The notes beneath the pieces were generated by a model. The model saw only the letters and a program-made list of their open reading frames with translations, searched no databases and had not been told where the DNA came from. Shown piece after piece: positions 1 to 8,170 of a stretch of 64,000 nucleotides of DNA. The position numbers were made by a program, and so were the translations under genes. Numbering within the stretch: the first letter of the stretch is position 1; every line of letters starts with the position of its first letter. The DNA comes from Polyangia bacterium (GTDB taxonomy: Bacteria > Myxococcota_A > Polyangia > Polyangiales > JAUICN01), in contig JAUICN010000009.1 of the NCBI GenBank assembly GCA_030427835.1, positions 1 through 64,000 of the forward strand, in the 5' to 3' direction.

Positions 1-130
1 ACGTCAGCGTCGTTTTATGACGCGTCTGGCCCATCGGAAGGCCTGAAAACGACCCAGGTTCGTTTCATCAGAGGTCTCTTTTGCGCAAGAAGTGGATGGT
101 TTTTGCGCGTACCTGGGTTGTTTTGGGAGG

Positions 131-1711
131 TTAGAACTCGTTGGGGGAGGCAGCGTACCAGGCCTGCTCCCAGGGCTTGGGGATGTGGCCTTTTTGGAAG
201 TCTCCGGGCCGTACTCGGGGGAAGGCGGTCGTGAGTGAGCGGTGCTCGTTGGTCCCTGTGCGTTGTCGGAACGCGTCGGTACTGAGTTCGGAGGGGTTGG
301 AGCATCCCGCGGCGGCGATAAGTTCGAGGAAGTGTCGTATGGTGTTCTTGTGATAGTGGTGCACTCGAGTGCGTTTGTCTTCCACCACGAGCCCCCTGTA
401 GAGAGACGCGTCCTGGGTTGCGATTCCCGTGGGGCATGCGTTGTGGTTGCAACGCAGTGCTTGAATGCAGCCTAGCGAAAACATCATGCCCCTGGCTGAG
501 TAACATAGGTCTGCACCAATGCCCATTCGCAAGGCCATGTCGAACCCGTCAATGACGTGGCCGCTCGCGATAATACTCATTCTGTCCCGCAGGCCCGTGC
601 CGACTAGGGTGTTGTGCACGATATGCAGCGCGTCGTACAGGGGCCAGCCGACGTGGTTTGTAAACTCCAGCGGTGCCGCGCCCGTACCACCTTCGCCTCC
701 GTCTACGGCGACGAAATCTGGGTGTTGGTCGGACTCCCGCATGGCTTTGACAATGGCGAACCATTCTCTGGGCTTTCCCATACACATCTTAATACCAATG
801 GGTTTTCCACCGGAGGCCTCACGTAACCGACCGATGAACTGCATCAGCTCCATCGGTGTTTGGAATGCGTTGTGGGAGGGCGGAGAGATCACGTCCTTGC
901 CTTCAGGGACTCCGCGGATGGTTGCGATTTCGAGATTTACCTTTGCGCCCGGAAGAATGCCACCGTGACCCGGTTTGGCTCCTTGGGAGATTTTGATCTC
1001 AATGGCCTTTACGGAAGCCTGGCGCGCCTGGTCTCGAAATTTGTTTTCGTCAAACTTACCATCGGTGGTTCGGCAACCGAAGTAGCCGGTGCCCAGTTGC
1101 CAGATCAGATCTCCGTTGTTTTCAAGATGGTAGGGGCTAATTCCTCCTTCGCCCGTATTGTGAGCAAATCCACCATCCGCTGCGGCACCGTTCAGTGCGC
1201 GGACGGCCGTTGGCGAAAGGGAGCCAAAGCTCATGGCACTGATATTCAGCAGGGATGCCGCGTAGGGCTGCGCGCAGGTATGTTCCCCCAACAGGATTCG
1301 AGGTACGGTGTCCATGGGGCGCTGTGCACGCATGGAGTGTTCGAGCCACAGGTGTCCGTTGCCGTAGTAGTTTTGTTTGGTACCGAACGGAATGGTATCG
1401 GTCACTCCCTTAGATCGCTGGTAAACGACCGAGCGTTGCTCCCTGGAGAACGGTGTTCCGTTGGTGTCTGATTCGATGAAGTATTGTTGGATTTCTGGGC
1501 GAATGGTTTCCAGTAGGTATCTGCCGTGCCCGATGACGGGGTAGTTTCGTAGGATGGTGTGGGTTCCCTGAAACGCGTCGACCAACCCGCGTCCCAATAT
1601 GGGGGCTGTAATGAGGAGTGACCAGAGCACGTGGGGCGTGCAAAACCAAGCCCCCGCCGCGGTGGCAATAAGGACGACTGTGGCGACTAGGAAAAAAAGA
1701 TTGCGAACCAT
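131..1711 (-). CDS. FMN-binding glutamate synthase family protein, membrane anchored
   Basis: A 526-residue protein related to the central FMN-binding domain of glutamate synthase large subunit (GltB), found as a stand-alone enzyme in many bacteria. A hydrophobic N-terminus (about residues 4-40, two short membrane segments) precedes the TIM-barrel. Visible family landmarks are NISAMSFGSLSP, the NTGEGGISPYH segment, the glycine-rich KPGHGGILPG loop, VDGGEGGTGAAP and a Cys-containing CNHNACPTGIAT motif, which in glutamate synthase contributes iron-sulfur ligands. The amidotransferase domain is absent, so it cannot on its own use glutamine hydrolysis; the physiological reaction of these stand-alone versions is not settled. 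It lies 122 bp downstream of the sulfatase-like gene on the same strand. Identity of the fold is secure, the substrate is not. Confidence 0.92.
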   Translation of the reverse strand: MVRNLFFLVATVVLIATAAGAWFCTPHVLWSLLITAPILGRGLVDAFQGTHTILRNYPVIGHGRYLLETIRPEIQQYFIESDTNGTPFSREQRSVVYQRSKGVTDTIPFGTKQNYYGNGHLWLEHSMRAQRPMDTVPRILLGEHTCAQPYAASLLNISAMSFGSLSPTAVRALNGAAADGGFAHNTGEGGISPYHLENNGDLIWQLGTGYFGCRTTDGKFDENKFRDQARQASVKAIEIKISQGAKPGHGGILPGAKVNLEIATIRGVPEGKDVISPPSHNAFQTPMELMQFIGRLREASGGKPIGIKMCMGKPREWFAIVKAMRESDQHPDFVAVDGGEGGTGAAPLEFTNHVGWPLYDALHIVHNTLVGTGLRDRMSIIASGHVIDGFDMALRMGIGADLCYSARGMMFSLGCIQALRCNHNACPTGIATQDASLYRGLVVEDKRTRVHHYHKNTIRHFLELIAAAGCSNPSELSTDAFRQRTGTNEHRSLTTAFPRVRPGDFQKGHIPKPWEQAWYAASPNEF

Positions 1712-1833
1712 GGCTCTATCTTCGAGAAAGGGTGAATGTGGGCCATGGTATCAAAAATCGACCTTGGGAGAGCTTTTTAGATAGGGAAGCGTGGAAATGT
1801 CGCCTGCATGATAGGGGGTTCTCGACTCTGGGT

Positions 1834-3261
1834 TCAGTGCACGTAGCCCAGGGCCTTGAGCTGTTCGAGTATTTCAGGGGTCATGGGTTTGTCGGGTGTG
1901 GAAGGGTTAGAAAACTGGTCGCGCCATTGGTGAAGTTGTTGTTCCAACCCATTGCGTAGCGGAGTACGAATTTGGGAGATGTCCGTCTTTTCTTCCGGGT
2001 CGACCACGAGATCAAACATCTGTGGAAACCAGGTGCCGTCGGTTTTGGGAAACTCGATGTACTTGTGTGTCTGGGTACGAAGTACGTAGGCGAGCCCCCG
2101 TTGCTTGAAAGATTGACCTAGGTTTGTCATCCGAACGGGTTCGGTGCGGCAGTGGGAGTACACGATACGGTTCCAGTCAGCTTTCGTGGGGTGATGGGTA
2201 AGTAGGGGTATCAGGGAGCGACCGTCCATGGGTACAGGAGTTTGTATGCCTAGGGCATCGAGCACAGTGGGGGTCACGTCCACATGGTGCACGAGGGGTT
2301 CCACACGTTGTCGCAGTTGCGCACCTGGAAACCGAAGCACTAGCGGCACGTGTAGTTGTTCCTCGTAGGGCTGCGCGCCGTGGTCGAATTTCCAGTTTCT
2401 TTCCGTGTGGCTTTCCCCGTGGTCGGACATTAGTACGATGATTGTGCGGTCCAAAAGGTTCATCTGGCGGAGGGCTTGCACGACTCGACCCAGTGCCTGA
2501 TCACTTTGGTGAATGTCTGCGTCGTAGCGATCGATGAGTTCCTTGCCCACGTGTTCTGGGATGGGGTGTTGGTTGAGGTCAAATGCGTTGGTCCCGTGGG
2601 TGTGCTTGTTGTGAAAGCTCGTGTACTCGATAATTTCTGGCTTTCGAAAGTGATCGAGGTGATCCAGTTCAGGGAGGTAGGGTTGATGTGGATCAAAGGA
2701 ATGCATAAACATGAAGAAGGGCTTTTTGCTCGTCGCCATGGATCGAAGCCACCGCATGGCGATGTTGGCGGTGTCTGCGGCTGCACGGCTAAACCGAATG
2801 TTGTCTTCATAGGTTCCAAACCCGTGATGGAGACGTGTATGCTTTTTGAGCGTTCCACCGCTGATGAAGGCTGCGGTTTCGTAGCCTTCCTTTTGAAGGA
2901 TGGACCCCAGGGTGTGAGTATTCTTCTTGAGTGATTTTCCGTTTAAAGTGATGCCGTGGTTGTTGGGCCAGAGGCCTGTGAATACGGATGCGTGTGAGGG
3001 TGCCGTATTGGCGTGGGCTGCAATGGCATTTTCGAAAACGATACCCTGTTGCGCGAGCTTGGTGAGTTCTGGTGCGGTATTGCGGTGGTAGCCATAGAAG
3101 GGAAGGTGGTCTGCGCGTGTAGTATCGGTGGATAATACGACCACGTTCCACCGTTGACGGACAAAGTGATTTTCCTTTTGTACGAGGGTCGTTTGTATCA
3201 ACCCGGCGGTCAGCACGAGCCCCAATGTAAACAGGGCGATGGTTCGAAATGTTTGCGACAT
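1834..3261 (-). CDS. sulfatase-like hydrolase (alkaline phosphatase superfamily) with Thr at the nucleophile position
   Basis: A 475-residue protein with an N-terminal membrane/signal segment (about residues 7-27), so it acts in the periplasm or on its membrane face. The metal-binding segment STDTTRADHLPFYGY (Asp46, Asp51) and the second metal motif SDHG (Asp280, His281) are typical of sulfatases. The formylglycine consensus C/S-x-P-x-R is missing: the aligned segment is T86-A-P-S-H, followed by the family-typical ASVFTGLWPNNHG. Without Cys or Ser this site cannot be converted to formylglycine, so Thr itself may be the nucleophile, as in phosphodiesterase and phosphotransferase branches of the superfamily. 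That points away from a classical sulfatase, though many database entries call such proteins sulfatase. Confidence 0.88.
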   Translation of the reverse strand: MSQTFRTIALFTLGLVLTAGLIQTTLVQKENHFVRQRWNVVVLSTDTTRADHLPFYGYHRNTAPELTKLAQQGIVFENAIAAHANTAPSHASVFTGLWPNNHGITLNGKSLKKNTHTLGSILQKEGYETAAFISGGTLKKHTRLHHGFGTYEDNIRFSRAAADTANIAMRWLRSMATSKKPFFMFMHSFDPHQPYLPELDHLDHFRKPEIIEYTSFHNKHTHGTNAFDLNQHPIPEHVGKELIDRYDADIHQSDQALGRVVQALRQMNLLDRTIIVLMSDHGESHTERNWKFDHGAQPYEEQLHVPLVLRFPGAQLRQRVEPLVHHVDVTPTVLDALGIQTPVPMDGRSLIPLLTHHPTKADWNRIVYSHCRTEPVRMTNLGQSFKQRGLAYVLRTQTHKYIEFPKTDGTWFPQMFDLVVDPEEKTDISQIRTPLRNGLEQQLHQWRDQFSNPSTPDKPMTPEILEQLKALGYVH

Positions 3262-3310
3262 GACTAGGGCTGCCTTTCTAGCCCATTTGCCTACGTGGGG
3301 TAAGTATCTT

Positions 3311-3342
3311 CTGCGGGAGCGGCCGCTCTGCGGGAGCGGCCG
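3311..3342. repeat. tandem 15-bp repeat containing a GAGCGGCCGCTC palindrome
   Basis: CTGCGGGAGCGGCCG occurs twice, perfectly, separated by two bases. The overlap of the copies makes the 12-bp palindrome GAGCGGCCGCTC. It lies between two minus-strand genes and might form a hairpin, but no T-run follows it on either strand, so it is not a convincing terminator. Confidence 0.6.
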
Positions 3343-3348
3343 GAAGGG

Positions 3349-3933
3349 TCAGTAGTAAATTTGGGCGCCGAGAAAGGTCCGTAGGCGGTCATTGCCGTTC
3401 CAAAGCATTTGAAAATCGGCACTGATGGCGGTGCCGAAGAACATCATCCGGTAGCTGATTCCAGGGCCCGCAAGTGCGTGGTGCTGTTTGTTGTGGTCGA
3501 TCAATGTGCCCGCTCCGCCGTAGACCCGGAATGCTTCATGAAGGTACATGCCCGCCTTCGCCTGGACCACCACCTCGCGCCAGCCCGCAGGTGTGGAGAG
3601 CCATAAAAGATCGCCTCCAATGAAGGGTGTCCTAAAGGAGGGGTGCAGGTGGTACTCGTAGAGTGCTCCCACCGTGAAGGGCTCCGGGCCGGGACGAAAG
3701 GTGCTTCCCAGGTAGATGCCCACATGGTGCTGCCGGTGGAGGTAGGCCCTGTTTAGGCGAACTTCGTCCTCGGGGCTGGGGCGAACTCCAAACGCCATAA
3801 GAATCCAAACCAGGAGGACACTGACCACGGCCCAGGTATTCCACGGTTGTGGGCCCTGGGTTAGGTGAGGGTGCCCATGGATTTTCTGTTGCGCACCTGG
3901 ATTCGAATGATAGATATTGAAAGTCGTTTTCAT
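3349..3933 (-). CDS. hypothetical protein, probable beta-rich envelope protein
   Basis: About 194 residues if started at the ATG at 3933. One hydrophobic segment (the AVVSVLLVWILMAFGV region) is followed by alternating polar/aromatic stretches such as YLGSTFRPG, GALYEYHLHP and ISYRMMFFGTAIS and a C-terminal Tyr, suggestive of a small outer-membrane or periplasmic beta protein. I do not recognise the family. The assigned start falls inside the palindrome of the divergent operon; an in-frame GTG just before the hydrophobic segment is a plausible alternative. A longer reading from 3981 would overlap the start of the divergent lipoprotein and is less likely. Confidence 0.5.
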   Translation of the reverse strand: MKTTFNIYHSNPGAQQKIHGHPHLTQGPQPWNTWAVVSVLLVWILMAFGVRPSPEDEVRLNRAYLHRQHHVGIYLGSTFRPGPEPFTVGALYEYHLHPSFRTPFIGGDLLWLSTPAGWREVVVQAKAGMYLHEAFRVYGGAGTLIDHNKQHHALAGPGISYRMMFFGTAISADFQMLWNGNDRLRTFLGAQIYY

Positions 3934-3954
3934 TATCGAAAACGGCTTTGCAAT
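3916..3954. promoter_or_regulatory. Fur-like palindromic operator
   Basis: A near-perfect inverted repeat: left arm 3916-3931 (ATTGAAAGTCGTTTTC), loop ATTATC, right arm 3938-3954 (one inserted base and one mismatch). Read on the minus strand, 3937-3919 is GATAATGAAAACGACTTTC, which matches the classical 19-bp Fur consensus (GATAATGATAATCATTATC) at 14 of 19 positions by my count. It lies just upstream of the DUF4856/imelysin/HTTM/TonB-receptor operon, whose families are commonly iron-regulated. Binding by Fur is an inference; the inverted repeat itself is directly visible. Confidence 0.6.
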
Positions 3955-3979
3955 ATTTGATTCGAGGGAGATGGGTGAC

Positions 3980-5458
3980 ATGGGTACTGGAAGAGGTTTT
4001 TTGCTCTGGCTGATGGTGTTGGTCCTAGGAACCGCCTGCGGATCCGAACAAGATGGGGTGGGGAACTACCTTTTCGATAGCCGATACGTGGACGGAGAAT
4101 CGAGTGTGGCCCATGGGGGGCAGACCACACGGCATATTCTTGTGTTGGATTTGACGGGGGAAATGGCGCGCATTTCCGCTGGGGTGTTGGACGGCACGAT
4201 TTCTCCCGACCAGTTTGATGAGGGCGGGGAGGTGCTCGCTGTGATGAATGCCTTTTTCCGTGAAGGTGCAGGAAGTTTGGGTACACGGGGCCTGCCAGGG
4301 CTCTTGGACGACGGAGACTCCCTTTGCCAGGCTTCCTATGGGGACCTTTCCGATGCTCGATTGGTGAACAAGGTCGCCGGTGAGGATGATGTGACCGACC
4401 ACAGGGATTGGGACGGGGACGACGAGGGAAGTACAGGGCCTGCGTTCGCCGGGTGGACGGATTCTACCGTGTTTTTAGGGAGCGGTGCCATCGCTGCTGG
4501 CGTGGGAGATACGCCTGTGAACTTGATGGATGCCCTGTTCACCACATTTGAGGCGCAGGTGCGTGCCTGTGCTTTGGACAACAACGATTGCCCCAGGGAT
4601 GGCGATGGCAACGGGTTGCCCTTGTATGTGACCCCTCAGGGCCTTGATTTGCGTCAGCTTGTGCAGAAGGTTTTGATCGGTGCCCTCCAGTTTAGTCAGG
4701 GTGCGGACGACTATTTGGATGGGGACGTGGAAGGCAAGGGGTTGCGTGCCGAACACACGGTACCCGCGGAGGACGGGGCGGCCTACACTGCATTGGAGCA
4801 CGCGTGGGATGAGGCCTTTGGTTACTTCGGTGCCGCGGTGAACTATGGGGCTTACACCGATGATGAGATCCGGGGGAGTGATGGGCGTGAGGGGTTTTCC
4901 CGTGGATACAACGATGTGAACGGGGACGGTTGTATCGATGTGTCGTCGGAGATCAATTTTGGTGTGTCCGTCAACGCGGCAAAGCGGGACGTCGGGTCCA
5001 CTACGGGTACGGATTTCACCGGAGAAGCGATGGCTGCGTTCCTGGGAGGTCGGCGGCTAATCGCATCGATTGATGGCCCATTGTCGGAGACCCAACAGGT
5101 GGCCCTTGGGGTGTACCGGGATACCGTGCTGGATGCCTGGGAGATGTCCATCGCTGCCACGGTGGTGCACTACGTGAACGATACGCTTGGGGATCTCGCC
5201 GCTTGCGGTACCGATGGTTTTGACTTTGCGGATTACGCCAAGCACTGGAGTGAGTTGAAGGGGTTTGCGTTGGGCTTGCAGTTCAACCCCCGATCGCCGG
5301 TGGGTACCCAGGACTTTGATGCGGTGCACATGGGTATTGGGGATCGTCCCGTGCTGTGCGATGGGGGTGTGGATGACTATCGGGCGGCCCTCGAGAATGT
5401 GCGCAATATCTTGCAAGGCCTGTACGGAATGGAAGCGGACGATGTTGCAAACTGGTAG
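3980..5458 (+). CDS. DUF4856 domain lipoprotein
   Basis: A 492-residue lipoprotein; the lipobox is LGTAC with Cys20. The start at 3980 is chosen because GAGGGAG lies 9 bases upstream and the signal peptide then has normal length; earlier in-frame starts at 3917 and 3971 are less well placed. The segment YLFDSRYVDG...HGGQTTRHILV and the alpha-helical body containing SFGYFGAAVNYG-like and SRGYNDVNGDGC elements fit DUF4856, a family that sits beside imelysin genes. Its role is unknown but genetic linkage suggests a surface or periplasmic partner of the imelysin and TonB receptor in metal acquisition. It overlaps the imelysin gene by 17 bases, indicating coupled translation. Asp/Glu-rich overall, with DGDGNG and DVNGDG loops that could bind calcium. 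Confidence 0.85.
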   Translation: MGTGRGFLLWLMVLVLGTACGSEQDGVGNYLFDSRYVDGESSVAHGGQTTRHILVLDLTGEMARISAGVLDGTISPDQFDEGGEVLAVMNAFFREGAGSLGTRGLPGLLDDGDSLCQASYGDLSDARLVNKVAGEDDVTDHRDWDGDDEGSTGPAFAGWTDSTVFLGSGAIAAGVGDTPVNLMDALFTTFEAQVRACALDNNDCPRDGDGNGLPLYVTPQGLDLRQLVQKVLIGALQFSQGADDYLDGDVEGKGLRAEHTVPAEDGAAYTALEHAWDEAFGYFGAAVNYGAYTDDEIRGSDGREGFSRGYNDVNGDGCIDVSSEINFGVSVNAAKRDVGSTTGTDFTGEAMAAFLGGRRLIASIDGPLSETQQVALGVYRDTVLDAWEMSIAATVVHYVNDTLGDLAACGTDGFDFADYAKHWSELKGFALGLQFNPRSPVGTQDFDAVHMGIGDRPVLCDGGVDDYRAALENVRNILQGLYGMEADDVANW

Positions 5459-6668
5459 CCGCCGCTTGCTGCCGAAGGTCCTGTTGGCGAGTGGCCTGTG
5501 GATGGGTTGCCTAATATCGTGTTTCCTTTTGGGATGCTCCAAGGGAGGTGGATCCACCGCACCCGAGTCTGCTATTCGTCTGCAAGCCGCGCGCCAACTG
5601 GGGGAGTTTGTGATCCTTCCTGCCTACGGGGAGTTTTCAAATGCATCCGACGCTCTCGCATTTACCCTAACCACCTACGCGTCGGATTTGAGTGAGACCA
5701 ATCGGACCGCGGCTGAGGAGGATTGGCACCGGGCCATGGACGTCTGGCAGCGTGTGGAAGTCATGCAGGTGGGGCCGCTTGGATCCATGACAGAGGTGGT
5801 GGGTGGCTTGGACCTTCGGGATGAAATCTACCCCTGGCCGTCCCTGAACCTATGCGCGGTGGATCAAATGACCTTGGATGGGGTATCAGGCGTGGACGAC
5901 CTTCGTGATGCGCCGGTGAATGCCAGGGGTTTGGGGGCCCTGGAATATCTGCTGTTTGTGGAAGATTCGGACAACCGCTGTTCACCGCTTGCGCCGATTA
6001 ACGTGGATGGCAGTTGGGATGCCCTTTCGGATAGCGAGGTGTTGCAGCGCCGGCTGAACCTTGCGGCGTTGATGGCAGAGCTGGTCAGTGATTACGCAGA
6101 TACCCTGGTCGCACTGTGGGGCACATCCGCTGTGGACGGCGCGTTCGTTCAAGAGTTTCAGAACCCGAGTGGTTCTAGCGCCGGGTACGGTTCGGCCCAG
6201 GAGGCCTTGAACGGCATTTCGGACGCCATGTTCTACGTGGATACGGAAACCAAGGATATGAAGATCGGGGAAGTGGCCGGCCTCACCTCCTGCGATACCG
6301 ACACGTGCCCGGATGCGAGGGAGTCACGGTTTGCGAATCGATCGAAGGAGCACATTCGGCAAAACCTTGTTGGGTTTCGTTCCCTCTTTTTTGGGGGGGA
6401 GCCGGGGAGTGACGGAGTTGGGTTTGACGACCTGTTGGATGACATGGGCGCATCGGACTTTCGACAATCCATGGGTACACACATTGATGGGGCAATCGCT
6501 GCGGTGGATGCCATCGACGGCACGTTGGTGGCGGCCCTGGGCGATGACCTGCAGTCCGTGCGTGACGCCCACTCGGCCATCCGCCTCATGACCGATGATT
6601 TGAAAACGATGTTTCTATCGGTGTTGGATTTGGAAGCGCCTAACCGTGCGGCCGGCGACAACGATTGA
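5442..6668 (+). CDS. imelysin family lipoprotein
   Basis: A 408-residue lipoprotein (lipobox FLLGC, Cys32) of the imelysin / M75-like family, periplasmic or surface helical-bundle proteins linked to iron uptake. Two family landmarks are visible: DVWQRVEVMQVGPLG (residues 100-114, the W-x-x-x-E-x-x-Q-x-G-P region) and ARGLGALEYLLF (161-172), which occupies the place of the GxHxxE motif. The histidine of that motif is Gly here, as in several imelysins of DUF4856-linked operons, so a peptidase activity is unlikely. The start at 5442 lies within the end of the preceding gene and gives a good lipoprotein signal. The next gene starts on the stop codon (TGATG), so the pair is translationally coupled. 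Confidence 0.9.
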   Translation: MLQTGSRRLLPKVLLASGLWMGCLISCFLLGCSKGGGSTAPESAIRLQAARQLGEFVILPAYGEFSNASDALAFTLTTYASDLSETNRTAAEEDWHRAMDVWQRVEVMQVGPLGSMTEVVGGLDLRDEIYPWPSLNLCAVDQMTLDGVSGVDDLRDAPVNARGLGALEYLLFVEDSDNRCSPLAPINVDGSWDALSDSEVLQRRLNLAALMAELVSDYADTLVALWGTSAVDGAFVQEFQNPSGSSAGYGSAQEALNGISDAMFYVDTETKDMKIGEVAGLTSCDTDTCPDARESRFANRSKEHIRQNLVGFRSLFFGGEPGSDGVGFDDLLDDMGASDFRQSMGTHIDGAIAAVDAIDGTLVAALGDDLQSVRDAHSAIRLMTDDLKTMFLSVLDLEAPNRAAGDND

Positions 6669-8170
6669 TGCTGGGCCTTTTTCGCCGCAGAGCGGCTTAC
6701 CGCTTCAAACCGACCCTCGAAGTATGTCTCAATACGTCTTCGCGCCGGTTTTGCAGGGGCGCACGCTCTGCGACGAAAAATGCTTCTGCATCTGGGAGAG
6801 CGGCTTACCGCTTTGTTTGCTCCCCTGGTGAATCGGTGGATGGGGCGTCGTTGGCGGTGTTTCGGATGTTGTTTGGGCTGTTGATGTTTGGCAGCACGGT
6901 GCGGTTCATGGCCCTGGGTTGGGTGGACCGGTGTTATGGGGAGCCCACGTTTTTCTTCAAGTATTGGGGTTTTGCATGGGTACGTAGTTTTGATGTGTCG
7001 GTCATGTACGCGCTTTTCGGTGTGGTGGCCCTTGCGGCCTTGGGGATGGCGATTGGGCTATTTTACCGCTGGTGCGCGGTGGTGTTCACGTTGGTGTTTA
7101 CCTACGTGGAGCTCATTGATGTGACGAACTACCTCAACCACTATTACCTGGTGAGCCTGTTGGGCGTGCTGTGTTGCTTGCTGCCCCTGGACCAGGTGGG
7201 CTCGTTGGACGGGTGGCGCAGGCGGCGACGGGGCATTGAAACCGGTGCCACAGTCCCGAAAAGGGCACTCTCATTGCTGCGATTTCAGGTGGGGGTGGTG
7301 TACCTGTTTGCGGGTTTGGCGAAGCTCGAGCCCGACTGGTTGCTGCATGGGCAACCCCTGGGAATTTGGTTGGCATCTCGCTCTGAGGCGCCGATGATGG
7401 GTGCGGTGGGGAACCTTCCCTACGCGGCCTTGGTATTTTCTTGGGCAGGGTTTGTGCACGACCTGTTGGCCCCGTTTCTTTTGTCCCACCGTGTCACACG
7501 TCGCTGGTTTTTTCCGGTGCTGGTGCTGTTCCATGGAGGCACGTTCCTCCTGTTCAATATTGGGATCTTCCCCCTGTTGATGCCAATTTGCGCCCTGTTG
7601 TTTTTTGAACCGGGTTTTCCACGTCGCCTATTGAAGCCAATGGGGTGCGGTGTTTTGCCTTCTCCTTCCGCACCCCTGGAAACCAAAAAGAGGAACGGAC
7701 CACACCAATGGTTTGTTGGCGCGTGGATGTTGTTGCAGGTGTTGGTACCCCTGAGAACGCACCTCTATGGGGGGAATGTGCTTTGGCATGAGCAGGGCAT
7801 GCGTTGGAGCTGGCGTGTGATGCTGCGCGAGAAGAACGGTTCCATCACGTACCGAGTACGATCCTCGGCGTGGCAGGGGGAACGCCTGGTTTCACCACGT
7901 CGCTATTTGACGTCTCACCAGGAACGTGAAATGTCCGGCCAGCCTGACATGGTGCTGCAGCTTGGAAAACACGTGGGGGAGCAAGCCAAGAAACGTGGCC
8001 TTCAGGACGTGCAAGTATTTGTGGACGCGCTGGTATCCCTCAATGGGAGACCTGGTGCTCCCATGATCGATCCTTCGGTGGATTTGATGACCGTACGTGA
8101 CGGTGTGGGATTGGCCGGCTGGATCTTGCCCGCCCCGAAGGGGCCGCCGCTTAGGTGGAGGGCACCATGA
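6668..8170 (+). CDS. HTTM domain membrane protein (vitamin K-dependent gamma-carboxylase-like)
   Basis: A multi-pass inner-membrane protein of the HTTM family, distant relatives of vitamin K-dependent gamma-carboxylase. The domain begins near the ASLAVFRMLFGLLMFGS segment and runs through several hydrophobic helices including YLNHYYLVSLLGVLCCLLPLD and FQVGVVYLFAGLAKLEPDWL, the latter characteristic of HTTM. HTTM genes frequently sit between imelysin and a FecA-like TonB receptor; the biochemical role is unknown. The ATG at 6668 overlaps the imelysin stop as TGATG and gives 500 residues, but this adds about 56 unusual residues before the domain, with an in-frame duplication (RAAYRF). A GTG at 6836 preceded by GGTGA is an alternative start. 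The stop overlaps the next ATG as ATGA. Confidence 0.88.
   Translation: MLGLFRRRAAYRFKPTLEVCLNTSSRRFCRGARSATKNASASGRAAYRFVCSPGESVDGASLAVFRMLFGLLMFGSTVRFMALGWVDRCYGEPTFFFKYWGFAWVRSFDVSVMYALFGVVALAALGMAIGLFYRWCAVVFTLVFTYVELIDVTNYLNHYYLVSLLGVLCCLLPLDQVGSLDGWRRRRRGIETGATVPKRALSLLRFQVGVVYLFAGLAKLEPDWLLHGQPLGIWLASRSEAPMMGAVGNLPYAALVFSWAGFVHDLLAPFLLSHRVTRRWFFPVLVLFHGGTFLLFNIGIFPLLMPICALLFFEPGFPRRLLKPMGCGVLPSPSAPLETKKRNGPHQWFVGAWMLLQVLVPLRTHLYGGNVLWHEQGMRWSWRVMLREKNGSITYRVRSSAWQGERLVSPRRYLTSHQEREMSGQPDMVLQLGKHVGEQAKKRGLQDVQVFVDALVSLNGRPGAPMIDPSVDLMTVRDGVGLAGWILPAPKGPPLRWRAP
6689..6813 (+). repeat. pair of 17-bp direct repeats, 108 bp apart
   Basis: AGAGCGGCTTACCGCTT is present at 6689-6705 and again, identically, at 6797-6813. 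Each copy is itself imperfectly palindromic (AGCGG...CCGCT). The spacing is 36 codons, so both encode RAAYRF if the HTTM gene starts at 6668. The repeats may instead mark a non-coding spacer between imelysin and HTTM. Confidence 0.65.

Noticed and set aside
1-130. Gene at the left edge
   Set aside because: Nothing with coding character; the open frames here are shadows of the glutamate-synthase-like gene.
3309-3345. Intrinsic terminator between the sulfatase-like gene and the next
   Set aside because: The palindrome is real but no T-run follows on either strand.
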